The translations under genes and the position numbers were made by a program. Below, piece after piece: positions 7,327 through 14,972 of a DNA stretch of 35,547 bases. The notes below the pieces were generated by a model that searched no databases, was not told where the DNA came from, and was given only the letters and a program-made list of their open reading frames with translations. Position 1 is the stretch's first letter, and each line of letters starts with the position of its first letter. Origin of the DNA: Thermoleophilia bacterium (GTDB lineage: Bacteria > Actinomycetota > Thermoleophilia > Gaiellales > SKUG01); contig JAOPYV010000131.1 of assembly GCA_025964435.1 (NCBI GenBank), positions 1 to 35,547 of the forward strand. Reading direction: 5' to 3'.

Positions 7327-10212
7327 TCAGTTGCGCTGCGGCGCGGCGAGCAGTCGCTCGACCGACTCGATCTCCCGGCCGTAGCACGCCCAGTCGCCCT
7401 GCTTCTGGCAGGCGAGCGCTCGTGCGTAGGCAGCATCGACGTCGGTGAGGCGCTTGAGCAGCTCCTGCTGGCTCAGCCCGGCGAAGTCGCCAGCCGTCGG
7501 TGCTGGCGTGTCGCCAGCACCATCGTCCGCCGGTGCATCGCCATCGCCGGTGTCCGCGTCGTCGGCCTCATCGAGGATCTCGCCGCCGCGCTTGGCGAGC
7601 AGCTCGCGCACGGCATCCTCGAAGTCCTCGCCCCACGCCACGGTGTCGCCCAGGACGACGACCAGCCGCTGGAACTCGGGAATCTCGGCTTCCGCGTTCT
7701 GCAGGTAGACCGGCTGCACGTAGAGCAGGCTCTCCTCGATCGGCAGCACGAGCAGGTCACCGAAGATCACCGTGTTGTTGCCGGTGGTCCACTGGCGCAC
7801 CTGGTCGGAGACCTCACTGTCCTGCTTGATGCTCGCCTGCACCTGCGCGGGACCCTGCGTCAGAGTCTGCGTCGGCAGCTCCAGCGTCAGCAACTCGCCG
7901 TACTGCGTGCCGTCGCTGCGCGCGACCATGTAGGCGACCATGTTCTTCTTGCCGAGCGGCGAGAGCGGGCGCACGAGGAGGAACTCCTCCTTCGTCTCAC
8001 CGGGCAGCTTCGCAAGGATGTAGAAGGACTCCATCGGCGAGCCGCCGAGCTCGGGCACTTCCCACTGGTCCTCGCGGGCGTAGAAGTCCGCGACGTCGGC
8101 CATGTGGTAGCGGGTCCAGTACTGGGTCTGCTGCTCGAACAGCTCCTCGGGGTAGCGCAGGTGCGCGCGCAGGTCCTCGGGCATCTTGTCCATGTCGGTG
8201 AAGAGCTTCGGGAAGATGTCGCGCCACGAGCCGAGGATCGGATCCTTGTCGTCAGCCACGTACAGCGTCACGTCGCCGTCGTAGGCGTCGACCACGGCCT
8301 TCACCGAGTTGCGCGCGTAGTTCATGCCCGAGAGCGTGCCGCCGGAGCCGATCGACTCGCTGTAGGGGTAGCGATCGCTCGTCGTGTAGGCGTCGAGCAC
8401 CCAGACGATGCGGCCCTCGGTGACGACGGCGTACGGATCCGCATCGATCGTCAGGAACGGCGCCAGCTCGGTGACGCGCTCCTTGATGTTGCGGCGGAAC
8501 ATGACGCGGCTCTTGTCGGTGAGCTGGTCGGTGAAGAGGTACTTCGTGTCGCCGAGCGTGGTCGCGAAGGCGACGCGGCGCGCGAAGCTGTCGACCTTGA
8601 TGCCACCGTCGCCGGAGTACGTCGTGCGGGTCTCCTCGACCTTGGCGTCCTCCTCCGTGGCACCCGTGGCGGGCGTGACGGCGCGTGCCGACACCTCGCG
8701 CTGCTTGGTCGCGACGATCACGGCGTTGTCGGGGTTCTCGCCGAAGTAGACCTCGGGTCGATCGATCTTGATGTCCTCCTGGTCGACCGGCGCCGGAGGC
8801 AGGTCCTTGAGGATGAACTTCGGGCGACCCTGGCGCTCGGTCTCGTTCGGCCAGGCCGCGACGGCGCCGTAGCCGTGCGTGTAGACGAGGTGCTGGTTGG
8901 TCCAGCCCTGGTTGACGATCGGCGCGCTCTGCTCGAGCTCACGCACGCTCACCATCACCTGGCGATAGGCGTCGCCGACCTGGTAGCGGTCGACGTCGAC
9001 GTCGGAGAACTTGTAGTACGGGCGCAGCGCCTGCAGCTGGTTGGTCACCTTGTTCAGCTCGTCGGGGCTCCACAGGCGGATGTTGTCCGTGGTGCCGCGG
9101 TTGTCCTCGAGCAGCTGCGCCTCGGTCAGCGTCGCCTTGTCGGTGAAGTCCTTCGACGTGATCTCGTCGAGGTTGAAGGCCGAGCGCGTGTTGGCGATGT
9201 TGCCTTCGATGACCTTCTTCTCGCGTGCGTTCTCGTTCGGGTCGACGAGCACCTTCTGGACGGCGCTCGGGATGATGCCGGTGACGACGATGCTCAGGGC
9301 GACCCAGCCGATGATCGAGCCACCGACGACGCGCCAGTTCTCACGGCGGGCGAACCAGACGATGAGGCCCGCCAGCACGATGCTCGCGACGAGCATCAGC
9401 CAGTAGCCGGGGATCCGCGCGTGGGTGTCGGTCCAGCCAGCACCGGCGACGTAGCCCGTGGCGGAGGTCGCGAGGCCCCAGATCGAGAGACGGAACTGGA
9501 AGGCGGACACGAGCAGGAAGGCAGCGGCCAGTACGGACAGGTGGATGATCGCCGAGCGCGCGATGCGCGGCCCGGGCAGGTAGCGGATCACCCCGGTGGC
9601 GACGTAGACGATGCCGACGGCGATCGCCGACAGCACGAGCACGACCTGCAGCGAGCGCGCGATGAGCTCGAGCAGCGGCATCGTGAACACGTAGAAGGAG
9701 GCGTCCTTGCCGAAGTGCGGATCGGTCACGCCGAAGTCGCTGCGGCCGAGGAAGCGCAGCACCGTCTCCCAGCGCGAGCTCATGACGAGGCCGGCGATGA
9801 TGCCACCAATGACGGCGACGCCGAGCAGGATCGGCTTGAGCACGAACTGCGGCACGATCGGCTGGTCGGGCGCCTCAGGGTCGACGGGTCCCGCGAGGAA
9901 CGGCACGTACAGGTCGTTGCGTGCATTGCGACGCGCGACGATGAAGTTCGTGAACAGCAGCGCGAAGGTGAACAGGCCGAAGGCAAGGCCGAGCGCGGTT
10001 CCCCACTGCAGGCGCGTGACGAGCACGTCGCGCTGGCCGAGCTCCTGGAACCAGAGCAGGTCCACCCAGAAGCGCAGCACTGCGCCGCCGACGAGGATCA
10101 GCGGGATCACGATGGCGAGGATGCGTCCGCGCCATCGCCGGAGTGCGCCGCCTCCACTGGTTGCTGGGCGCTGGGGCCGCCGTGGCGGCATACGTCGAAC
10201 GTTGTCTTCCAT
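7327..10212 (-). CDS. UPF0182 family large membrane protein
   Basis: A 961-residue protein matching UPF0182 (COG1615), a conserved actinobacterial and cyanobacterial family of unknown function. Residues 1-30 are basic; about seven transmembrane helices lie between residues 30 and 330, beginning with [16 protein letters not shown] and the family segment [14 protein letters not shown]. The rest is a large, probably extracytoplasmic domain ([18 protein letters not shown], then [45 protein letters not shown]). The C-terminal tail is acidic ([15 protein letters not shown]) and ends in a charged helix. Length is normal for the family. The ATG at 10212 has only weak Shine-Dalgarno sequence; TAGGCT lies 8 nt upstream. 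Confidence 0.95.
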   Translation of the reverse strand: MEDNVRRMPPRRPQRPATSGGGALRRWRGRILAIVIPLILVGGAVLRFWVDLLWFQELGQRDVLVTRLQWGTALGLAFGLFTFALLFTNFIVARRNARNDLYVPFLAGPVDPEAPDQPIVPQFVLKPILLGVAVIGGIIAGLVMSSRWETVLRFLGRSDFGVTDPHFGKDASFYVFTMPLLELIARSLQVVLVLSAIAVGIVYVATGVIRYLPGPRIARSAIIHLSVLAAAFLLVSAFQFRLSIWGLATSATGYVAGAGWTDTHARIPGYWLMLVASIVLAGLIVWFARRENWRVVGGSIIGWVALSIVVTGIIPSAVQKVLVDPNENAREKKVIEGNIANTRSAFNLDEITSKDFTDKATLTEAQLLEDNRGTTDNIRLWSPDELNKVTNQLQALRPYYKFSDVDVDRYQVGDAYRQVMVSVRELEQSAPIVNQGWTNQHLVYTHGYGAVAAWPNETERQGRPKFILKDLPPAPVDQEDIKIDRPEVYFGENPDNAVIVATKQREVSARAVTPATGATEEDAKVEETRTTYSGDGGIKVDSFARRVAFATTLGDTKYLFTDQLTDKSRVMFRRNIKERVTELAPFLTIDADPYAVVTEGRIVWVLDAYTTSDRYPYSESIGSGGTLSGMNYARNSVKAVVDAYDGDVTLYVADDKDPILGSWRDIFPKLFTDMDKMPEDLRAHLRYPEELFEQQTQYWTRYHMADVADFYAREDQWEVPELGGSPMESFYILAKLPGETKEEFLLVRPLSPLGKKNMVAYMVARSDGTQYGELLTLELPTQTLTQGPAQVQASIKQDSEVSDQVRQWTTGNNTVIFGDLLVLPIEESLLYVQPVYLQNAEAEIPEFQRLVVVLGDTVAWGEDFEDAVRELLAKRGGEILDEADDADTGDGDAPADDGAGDTPAPTAGDFAGLSQQELLKRLTDVDAAYARALACQKQGDWACYGREIESVERLLAAPQRN

Positions 10213-10258
10213 CGTCGCCGAGCCTACAGGGCACGGGCGCAGGCGTGATGGTCAGGTC

Positions 10259-11968
10259 TCAGCAGCGAATCGTGCGCTGGACGCGTCCGGCGGTCTCGCG
10301 GTCGCTCACGTCGTAGGCGCGCACGACGATCGTGCGTGCTCCCGACGTGCAGGGAACCTCCGCCTGCCAGCCGTCGGCACCGTTCCAGTCGACGGCGCGC
10401 AGGCGGCCGTCGACCTCGAAGGCGACGCGGTCGACGCCCAGGTCGTCGGAGACGTTCGCGACGATCGGCAGGAACGACGTCGACTTCTTCGTGATCGAGG
10501 TGCTGCGCGCCTGCTTGGTGATGCGGCGAGAGACGATGCCGCCGCGCATCCGGAACGACGAGATCGTGCGCACCGCGCCCTTCGTGCTCGTCTTGCTCCA
10601 CGTGAACGTGCCGCTGTGGGCGGTCGTGCCGACGCGGGTCCAGGCGCTGCGCGACAGCACCTTCCAGACGACCTTGCTCGTCGCCTTCACGACCTTCCGC
10701 GGCGCCTTGAGCTCGAGGCTGGCTACGACGGGTGCTGCCTCGCCGCCGCCAGTTGCGGAGCGCGGCTGGCGCGCGGCCGCGGCGACGGCCGCGGCAGCGT
10801 CGAGCCGGCCTGCGCCGTAGGCCTGGTCGTAGCCGGCGTCGCCGAGGTCGCGCGCCGTGCCGATGATCGTGTCGGTGACCGCGCGGCGACCGAGGCCCTG
10901 TGCGAAGAGCAGGGCGGCCACGCCGCCGACGTAGGGCGACGCCATCGAGGTGCCGTCCCAGGAGTCGTGGCTGCCGTTCATCGTCGACGAGAGGATCTGG
11001 GCGCCGGGCGCGGTGATATCGAGCCCGGGGCCGAAGTTGGAGAAGCCGGCACGCTGGTCGGCGATGTCGGTCGCACCCACCGACATGCAGCCGTCGTAGC
11101 GGCCGGGGTAGCCGACCTGCTTGGCGCTCTCGTTGCCGCTGGCGCAGACGACGATGGCGCCGCGCGATGCCGCGTAGTTGACGGCGGATTCGAGCAGGTC
11201 GGATCCCTCCGTGCCGCCGAGCGAGAGGTTGATGACCTTGGCGCCCTTGTCGGAGGCGTGCACGATGCCGCGCGCGACCTGCGAGTAGTTGCCGGCGCCG
11301 TCGGAGTCGAGCACGCGAACGGCGAGGATGGTGGCCTCGGGCGCGATGCCGGCGATGCCGGATCCGTCGTTGGCATTGCCGGCCGCGATGCCCGCGACGT
11401 GCGTGCCGTGGCCCTGGACGTCCATCGGGTCGGGGTCACCGTCGACGAAGTCGTAGCCCTGCTCGACGCGACCGGCGAGGTCGGGGTGCACGTAGTCCAC
11501 GCCCGTGTCGACGATCGCGATCTTGATGCCTGCGCCGCGGGTCACGTCCCATGCCTGGGTCGCGCCGATCGTGGCGAGTGCCCACTGCTGGCTGAAGAAG
11601 GTGTCATTGGGCGTCCACGTGGCGGCGACATCACCGGAGATGCGGGCGACGTGGTCGATCTCGACGTAGTCGATGCCGGGCTGCGCGAGCAGGCGGCGCT
11701 GGGTGGCGGCGAGGCCGCCGGCGCCGGCCGGAACGACGACGGCATCGAGCGAGCGGATGCCACCCTTGACGGCGGCACGTGCGGTTCGTGGCGCGACACC
11801 GGCCGAGCGCAGGACATGATCCTGCGACGTGGCGGTGGCGGCGGAATCGAATCCGACGATGAGACGCGGTGCGGCTGCTGCATGCGCTGCCGAGGACATG
11901 CACAGCACGCCAAGGCAACTCAACAGGAACACGACCGCCGGGTGGGCTCGGCGAGTGGGCGTATGCAT
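10259..11968 (-). CDS. Exported subtilisin-like (S8) serine protease
   Basis: A 569-residue secreted peptidase. A signal peptide covers about residues 1-31 (basic start, VVFLLSCLGVLCM core, AHA-AA cleavage). A short propeptide or inhibitor-like segment follows (APRLIVGF to about residue 105). The catalytic domain holds all the S8 residues: D154 in IAIVDTGVDY, H187 in GHGTHVAG, oxyanion N279 in ASGNES, and S341 in GTSMASPYVGG. From about residue 400 there is a C-terminal region with a basic Ser/Thr-rich stretch and an Ig-like tail containing two cysteines. The ATG at 11968 gives the correct signal peptide; the open frame extends further upstream, but through the repeat-rich gap and the tRNA-Ala. 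Only a weak Shine-Dalgarno (CAGGG) is present. Confidence 0.93.
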   Translation of the reverse strand: MHTPTRRAHPAVVFLLSCLGVLCMSSAAHAAAAPRLIVGFDSAATATSQDHVLRSAGVAPRTARAAVKGGIRSLDAVVVPAGAGGLAATQRRLLAQPGIDYVEIDHVARISGDVAATWTPNDTFFSQQWALATIGATQAWDVTRGAGIKIAIVDTGVDYVHPDLAGRVEQGYDFVDGDPDPMDVQGHGTHVAGIAAGNANDGSGIAGIAPEATILAVRVLDSDGAGNYSQVARGIVHASDKGAKVINLSLGGTEGSDLLESAVNYAASRGAIVVCASGNESAKQVGYPGRYDGCMSVGATDIADQRAGFSNFGPGLDITAPGAQILSSTMNGSHDSWDGTSMASPYVGGVAALLFAQGLGRRAVTDTIIGTARDLGDAGYDQAYGAGRLDAAAAVAAAARQPRSATGGGEAAPVVASLELKAPRKVVKATSKVVWKVLSRSAWTRVGTTAHSGTFTWSKTSTKGAVRTISSFRMRGGIVSRRITKQARSTSITKKSTSFLPIVANVSDDLGVDRVAFEVDGRLRAVDWNGADGWQAEVPCTSGARTIVVRAYDVSDRETAGRVQRTIRC

Positions 11969-12088
11969 GTTGCGCCCTGCATCGGTTCGCGTTTGCTCCA
12001 GCTTGAGCAGAGATCGAACTTTGCTAGGAAGCGACTGACTACTCGCACGGATGCGCGCGGATCCGAGCGTTTCGCCCGCCCTCTGGGG

Positions 12089-12139
12089 GGACGTGTCGCA
12101 CATGAGCATCCAATACGAGACATGAGGTGCGACACGTCC
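12089..12139. repeat. 13-bp perfect inverted repeat upstream of the protease gene
   Basis: GGACGTGTCGCAC (12089-12101) and its exact complement GTGCGACACGTCC (12127-12139) flank 25 nt. Inside the arms, ATGAG occurs as a direct repeat next to each arm. It lies about 120 bp upstream of the protease start, so it may be a dyad operator or part of a long leader hairpin. Confidence 0.8.
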
Positions 12140-12186
12140 TCGTCGCACGCGACGCCGCCCCGCGCCATATGCCACGTGCGTGGGCG

Positions 12187-12246
12187 GTTGGGGGCCGCAT
12201 CGTTGGGGGCCGCATCGTTGGGTGCCGCGCCGTTGGGTGCCGCGCC
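12187..12246. repeat. Four tandem 15-bp repeats
   Basis: Two copies of GTTGGGGGCCGCATC (12187-12201, 12202-12216) are followed by two copies of GTTGGGTGCCGCGCC (12217-12231, 12232-12246), and then a partial GTTGGCGCG. The pairwise pattern suggests two rounds of duplication. The repeat is noncoding and lies between the tRNA-Ala terminator and the inverted repeat. Confidence 0.9.
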
Positions 12247-12275
12247 GTTGGCGCGAAGCAGACGCCAGAAACAAC

Positions 12276-12304
12276 TCGAGGCCCCGCAAGATGCGGGGCC
12301 TCGA
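12276..12304 (-). terminator. Intrinsic terminator of tRNA-Ala
   Basis: A 12-bp perfect stem (12276-12287 with 12293-12304, core GAGGCCCCGC/GCGGGGCCTC) encloses a 5-nt loop. On the minus strand it is followed by a T-rich tract (GTTGTTTCT), directly after the tRNA 3' end. Confidence 0.85.
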
Positions 12305-12309
12305 TGTAG

Positions 12310-12382
12310 TGGAGCTAGACGGGATCGAACCGACGACCTCCTCGCTGCCAGCGAGGCGCTCTCCCAGCTGAGCTATAGCCCC
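12310..12382 (-). tRNA. tRNA-Ala(GGC)
   Basis: On the minus strand the acceptor GGGGCTA pairs with TAGCTCC (one G-T pair). The D arm is GCTC/GAGC. The anticodon stem CCTCG/CGAGG encloses the loop CTGGCAG, so the anticodon is GGC (alanine, codons GCC/GCU). The T arm is GTCGG-TTCGATC-CCGTC-like and the discriminator is A. CCA is not encoded. It is 73 nt long with all expected conserved bases. Confidence 0.96.
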
Positions 12383-12397
12383 AGGTAGTGCTCGCAA

Positions 12398-12403
12398 AGT
12401 CTA
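12398..12403 (-). promoter_or_regulatory. Possible -10 (TAGACT) of tRNA-Ala
   Basis: TAGACT lies about 15 nt before the mature tRNA 5' end. A weak -35-like TGGCAT is 17 nt further upstream. The spacer contains CACCGAATCGGTG, a small palindrome that may also end the rsfS transcript. Confidence 0.4.
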
Positions 12404-12447
12404 GCGCACCGATTCGGTGGATGCCAGCGCAATGCGGAAGCGGGTAG

Positions 12448-12897
12448 CTACGCCTGCGCTGCCGGCTGCTGTTCGCTGCCCGTGGAATCGTCCGGGATGT
12501 CGGACAGGTCGTCCTCGACCGGAGCGACCGCTTCTGCGCCGTCCTCGGTGATCGTCTCCTGCGGCACCTGGCCCCAGAGCGTGTCGAGCCGGTAGAAGTC
12601 GCGCGCGTCGGGCGTGAACACGTGGACGACCACGTCGACGTAGTCGAGCAGCATCCAGGTCCCGTCCGGATCCGATTCCCGGCGGCGGGGCTTGTGGAAA
12701 CCCTGGTCACGCATCTCGTCGACCAGGTGATCACAGATCGCCTTGGTCTGGCGCGTGTTCGAGCCGGTGCAGATGACGAAGAAGTCGGTGTAGCTCACGA
12801 CCTCGCGGAGGTCCACGATGCGGACGTCGGCGGCAAGCTTCTCAAGGGCGGTCTTAGCGATGGTCCGCGCAAAGGCGGCGGTGTCCAGATTCGTCAT
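12448..12897 (-). CDS. rsfS: Ribosomal silencing factor RsfS (Iojap/DUF143)
   Basis: Binds ribosomal protein uL14 and blocks joining of the subunits when nutrients are scarce. The 149-residue protein has the Iojap core: ALEKLAADVRIVDLREVVSYT, then DFFVICTGSN, TRQTKAICDHLVDEM, DGTWMLLDYVDVVVHVF and REFY-like DARDFYRLDTLWG. The last 35 residues form an acidic tail, which is common in actinobacteria. The ATG at 12897 has a good Shine-Dalgarno (GGAAGG, 4 nt). It is the last gene of the rplU-to-rsfS block, 142 bp after nadD, and may have its own promoter: TATGAT lies 9 nt before the ATG. Confidence 0.95.
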   Translation of the reverse strand: MTNLDTAAFARTIAKTALEKLAADVRIVDLREVVSYTDFFVICTGSNTRQTKAICDHLVDEMRDQGFHKPRRRESDPDGTWMLLDYVDVVVHVFTPDARDFYRLDTLWGQVPQETITEDGAEAVAPVEDDLSDIPDDSTGSEQQPAAQA

Positions 12898-12907
12898 ATG
12901 CCTTCCA

Positions 12908-12955
12908 TCATAGGTGGGGCGACGCCAGATTGCGCTGGTTGCCCGACGCTTTCAT
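12908..12955 (-). CDS. Possible 15-codon leader peptide before rsfS
   Basis: An ATG at 12955 opens a 15-codon frame (MKASGNQRNLASPHL) that ends at 12908, 10 nt before the rsfS ATG. A strong Shine-Dalgarno (GGGGGAG) sits 7 nt upstream of the start. It could be a translated leader controlling rsfS or a chance frame. Its stop codon overlaps the TATGAT hexamer proposed as an rsfS -10, so both readings cannot be equally right. Confidence 0.3.
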   Translation of the reverse strand: MKASGNQRNLASPHL

Positions 12956-13039
12956 TCCGATTCTCCCCCTGCGAAGTCGGCTCGAATCCCCCAGAACCAC
13001 GAAATTCGTGCCAACTCGCGCACTTCCTGACGACGCTCG

Positions 13040-13732
13040 TCACGAGGTCGACGGACCGTAGAGCTGCAGCACGTCGTTGACGATCGCCTCGGGGATGAGC
13101 GCGCGCAGGGCGTCGACATCACCCGTGGCAGCGACGTCGCGCACGATCGTCGAGGAGATCGGCACCTCCGGCATCGGTACGAGGTCGACCTCGGCGCCGC
13201 CGGCCTCGAGCTCGCGCACCGTGGCGGCGAGCGTGTCGGCTGCGATCTGGTCAGGACGCGCGACGATCGCGATGCGGGCCATGCCGCGCAGCTGCTCCCA
13301 CCGCTCCCAGGAGTGGAGCGTCGCAGCCTGGTCGGCGCCGACGACGAGCCACGCATGCACTTCGAGGTCGTCGTAGCCGAGCGACGCCGGCGCCTCGATG
13401 ACTTCCGCCACGGTGTCGACCATGTAGCCGGGGTCACCGTCCTCGCCCCGCTCGACCTCGCTGTCGGAGACGACGACGTGGTCCAGGTCGGCGAAGGCGC
13501 GCACGGCCATCGTCAGGCGCGCTCGCGCCGAGACCTGCGGCGCACGGCGGTGTGGCGGGATGCCTGCCGGAACGACGACGACGCGGTCCAGCCCGCACGC
13601 GGCGTGCACGGCATCGACCACGGCGCGATGGCCGAGGTGCGGTGGGTTCATCATGCTGCCGAACACGCCGAGGCGGTACGTGCCGCGACGCGGTGGCAGG
13701 GATTGGTCCTGGTCAGCGGATATGTCCGTCAC
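13040..13732 (-). CDS. nadD: Nicotinate-nucleotide adenylyltransferase NadD
   Basis: Transfers AMP from ATP to nicotinate mononucleotide in NAD synthesis. The 230-residue protein carries the nucleotidyltransferase signature GVFGSMMNPPHLGHRAVVDA (a variant of GG-x-FDP-x-H-x-GH), then VVVPAGIPPHR, a WLVVGADQAATLHSWERW segment and PEVPISSTIVR (the ISSTxxR motif). The usual acidic residue of FDP is replaced by M (SMMNPPH). The likely start is GTG at 13732, which overlaps the proA end by 20 nt and has GGAGG almost adjacent, implying coupled translation. The first 17 residues precede the conserved core. Confidence 0.93.
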   Translation of the reverse strand: MTDISADQDQSLPPRRGTYRLGVFGSMMNPPHLGHRAVVDAVHAACGLDRVVVVPAGIPPHRRAPQVSARARLTMAVRAFADLDHVVVSDSEVERGEDGDPGYMVDTVAEVIEAPASLGYDDLEVHAWLVVGADQAATLHSWERWEQLRGMARIAIVARPDQIAADTLAATVRELEAGGAEVDLVPMPEVPISSTIVRDVAATGDVDALRALIPEAIVNDVLQLYGPSTS

Positions 13733-14921
13733 CCTCCACGACGTACTTCGTCGTGGTCAGCTCGCGCAGGCCGATCGGCCCGCGTGCGTGGAGCTTGTTG
13801 GTCGAGATGCCGACCTCCGCGCCCAACCCAAACACGCCACCGTCAGTGAAGCGCGTCGACGCATTGACGTAGACGGCCGCGGCATCGACACCGGAGGTGA
13901 AGCGAGCGGCGGCCTCGGGGTCGGCGGTCACGATCGCCTCGGAGTGGCCGGTGCCGTAGCGATTGATGTGGTCGATCGCGGCGTCGATGTCCGGCACCGT
14001 GGCGACGGCCATCACGAGATCGAGGAACTCGATGTCGTAGGCCTCCTCGTCGCGCCGCACCTCGACGCCCGCCGCCTCGAGCTGCTCGACCAGGTACGAC
14101 AGCAGGTCGTCGGCGCGCGATTCGTGGACGAGCAGCGTCTCGGCCGCGTTGCACACTCCCGGGCGCTGGGTCTTGGCGTTGATCACGACGTTGCGCGCCA
14201 TCTCACGGTCGGCGCTCGCATCGACGTAGACGTGGTTGTTGCCACCTGCGGCGGCGAGCACCGGCACGCGGGCATGCTCGAAGAGGAACTTCTTGAGCCC
14301 CTCGCCGCCGCGCGGGATGACGAGGTCGAGGCCGCCCTCCAACGCGATCAGCTCGCGGAACGCCTCGCGGTCCTCGGGCGGGAAGTTCCAGACGCACTGC
14401 TCGGAGAAGCCGGCAGCCTCGAGCGCGTGCCAGAGCCGCTCGACGAGCGCGCGATTGGTGTCGACGGCCTGCGACGAGCCGCGAAGGACGATGCCGTTTC
14501 CGGTCTTGATCGCGATCGCTGCAGCGTCGGCAGTGACATTGGGGCGCGCCTCGTAGACGACGCAGACGACGCCGAACGGCACGCGCTCCTTGCGCAGGCG
14601 TAGTCCATTCTCGAGCGTACGCTGCTCGATGATCTCGCCGATCGGGTCATCGAGCGCGGCAACCTGCTCGACCGCAAGCGCGATGTCTTCGAGCCGCTGG
14701 TCATCGAGACGGAGCCGGTCGAGCAGGGCGGCGGTCATGCCACCCTCCTCCGCGCGCCGCACCTCGTCGGCATTGATCGACAGCAGCTCGCTCGCGTCCT
14801 GGCGCAGCCGGGCCGCGTAGTCGAGCAGCACGCCATCACGGCGCGCACGTGGCGAGCTTCCCAGCGTGCGAGCAGCCTCGCGGACCCGTTCAACCTGGCG
14901 CAGTTCAGTGACGACGTTCAT
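13713..14921 (-). CDS. proA: Gamma-glutamyl phosphate reductase ProA
   Basis: NADPH-dependent second enzyme of proline synthesis; it reduces ProB's product to glutamate semialdehyde. The 402-residue protein shows the aldehyde-dehydrogenase-like fold with VPFGVVCVVYEARPNVTADA, then NGIVLRGSS, VIPRGGEGLKKF, and the catalytic-cysteine motif RPGVCNAAETLLVH. Near the end are HSEAIVT, AAVYVNASTRFTDGG and FGLGAEVGIST. The ATG at 14921 is preceded by no Shine-Dalgarno but by TAGGTT exactly 6 nt upstream, so it seems to have its own leaderless promoter within the 51-bp gap after obgE. nadD overlaps its 3' end. Confidence 0.96.
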   Translation of the reverse strand: MNVVTELRQVERVREAARTLGSSPRARRDGVLLDYAARLRQDASELLSINADEVRRAEEGGMTAALLDRLRLDDQRLEDIALAVEQVAALDDPIGEIIEQRTLENGLRLRKERVPFGVVCVVYEARPNVTADAAAIAIKTGNGIVLRGSSQAVDTNRALVERLWHALEAAGFSEQCVWNFPPEDREAFRELIALEGGLDLVIPRGGEGLKKFLFEHARVPVLAAAGGNNHVYVDASADREMARNVVINAKTQRPGVCNAAETLLVHESRADDLLSYLVEQLEAAGVEVRRDEEAYDIEFLDLVMAVATVPDIDAAIDHINRYGTGHSEAIVTADPEAAARFTSGVDAAAVYVNASTRFTDGGVFGLGAEVGISTNKLHARGPIGLRELTTTKYVVEGDGHIR

Positions 14922-14927
14922 ACCGTC

Positions 14928-14933
14928 AACCTA
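14928..14933 (-). promoter_or_regulatory. -10-like hexamer TAGGTT for proA
   Basis: TAGGTT on the minus strand, 6 nt before the proA ATG. It matches TANNNT and the geometry seen at leuS, the AI-2E gene and the antitoxin gene. No clear -35 is visible. Confidence 0.5.
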
Positions 14934-14972
14934 CCGCGAAGCGCCGACAAGTATGCCGGCGGCGCACGACGA

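Larger units (their letters stand above)
11969..12309. other. 341-bp intergenic region upstream of the protease
   Basis: No gene is supported here. It holds the likely 5' leader and promoter of the S8 protease gene, a 13-bp inverted repeat (12089-12139), four 15-bp tandem repeats (12187-12246) and the tRNA-Ala terminator (12276-12304). I do not see a recognisable riboswitch or a clear -35/-10 pair. Confidence 0.6.

Noticed and set aside
7033-10248. Very long open frame antisense to the UPF0182 gene
   Set aside because: GC-rich codon use keeps the opposite strand open. The translation is Arg/Val/Asp/His repetitive with no domain, while the minus-strand frame is a clear family member.
11982-12030. 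Riboswitch-like leader of the protease gene (short GCTC/GAGC hairpin, A-rich internal segment)
   Set aside because: I could not match it to any known riboswitch core; pairing is weak.
9707-12388. Long plus-strand frame across the protease and the repeat gap
   Set aside because: Shadow of the S8 protease and the tRNA-Ala; low-complexity translation, no ribosome binding site.
12997-13011. CACGAAATTCGTG as an operator
   Set aside because: A 6-bp-arm palindrome alone in an AT-richer patch is too short to call; noted only as part of the rsfS upstream region.
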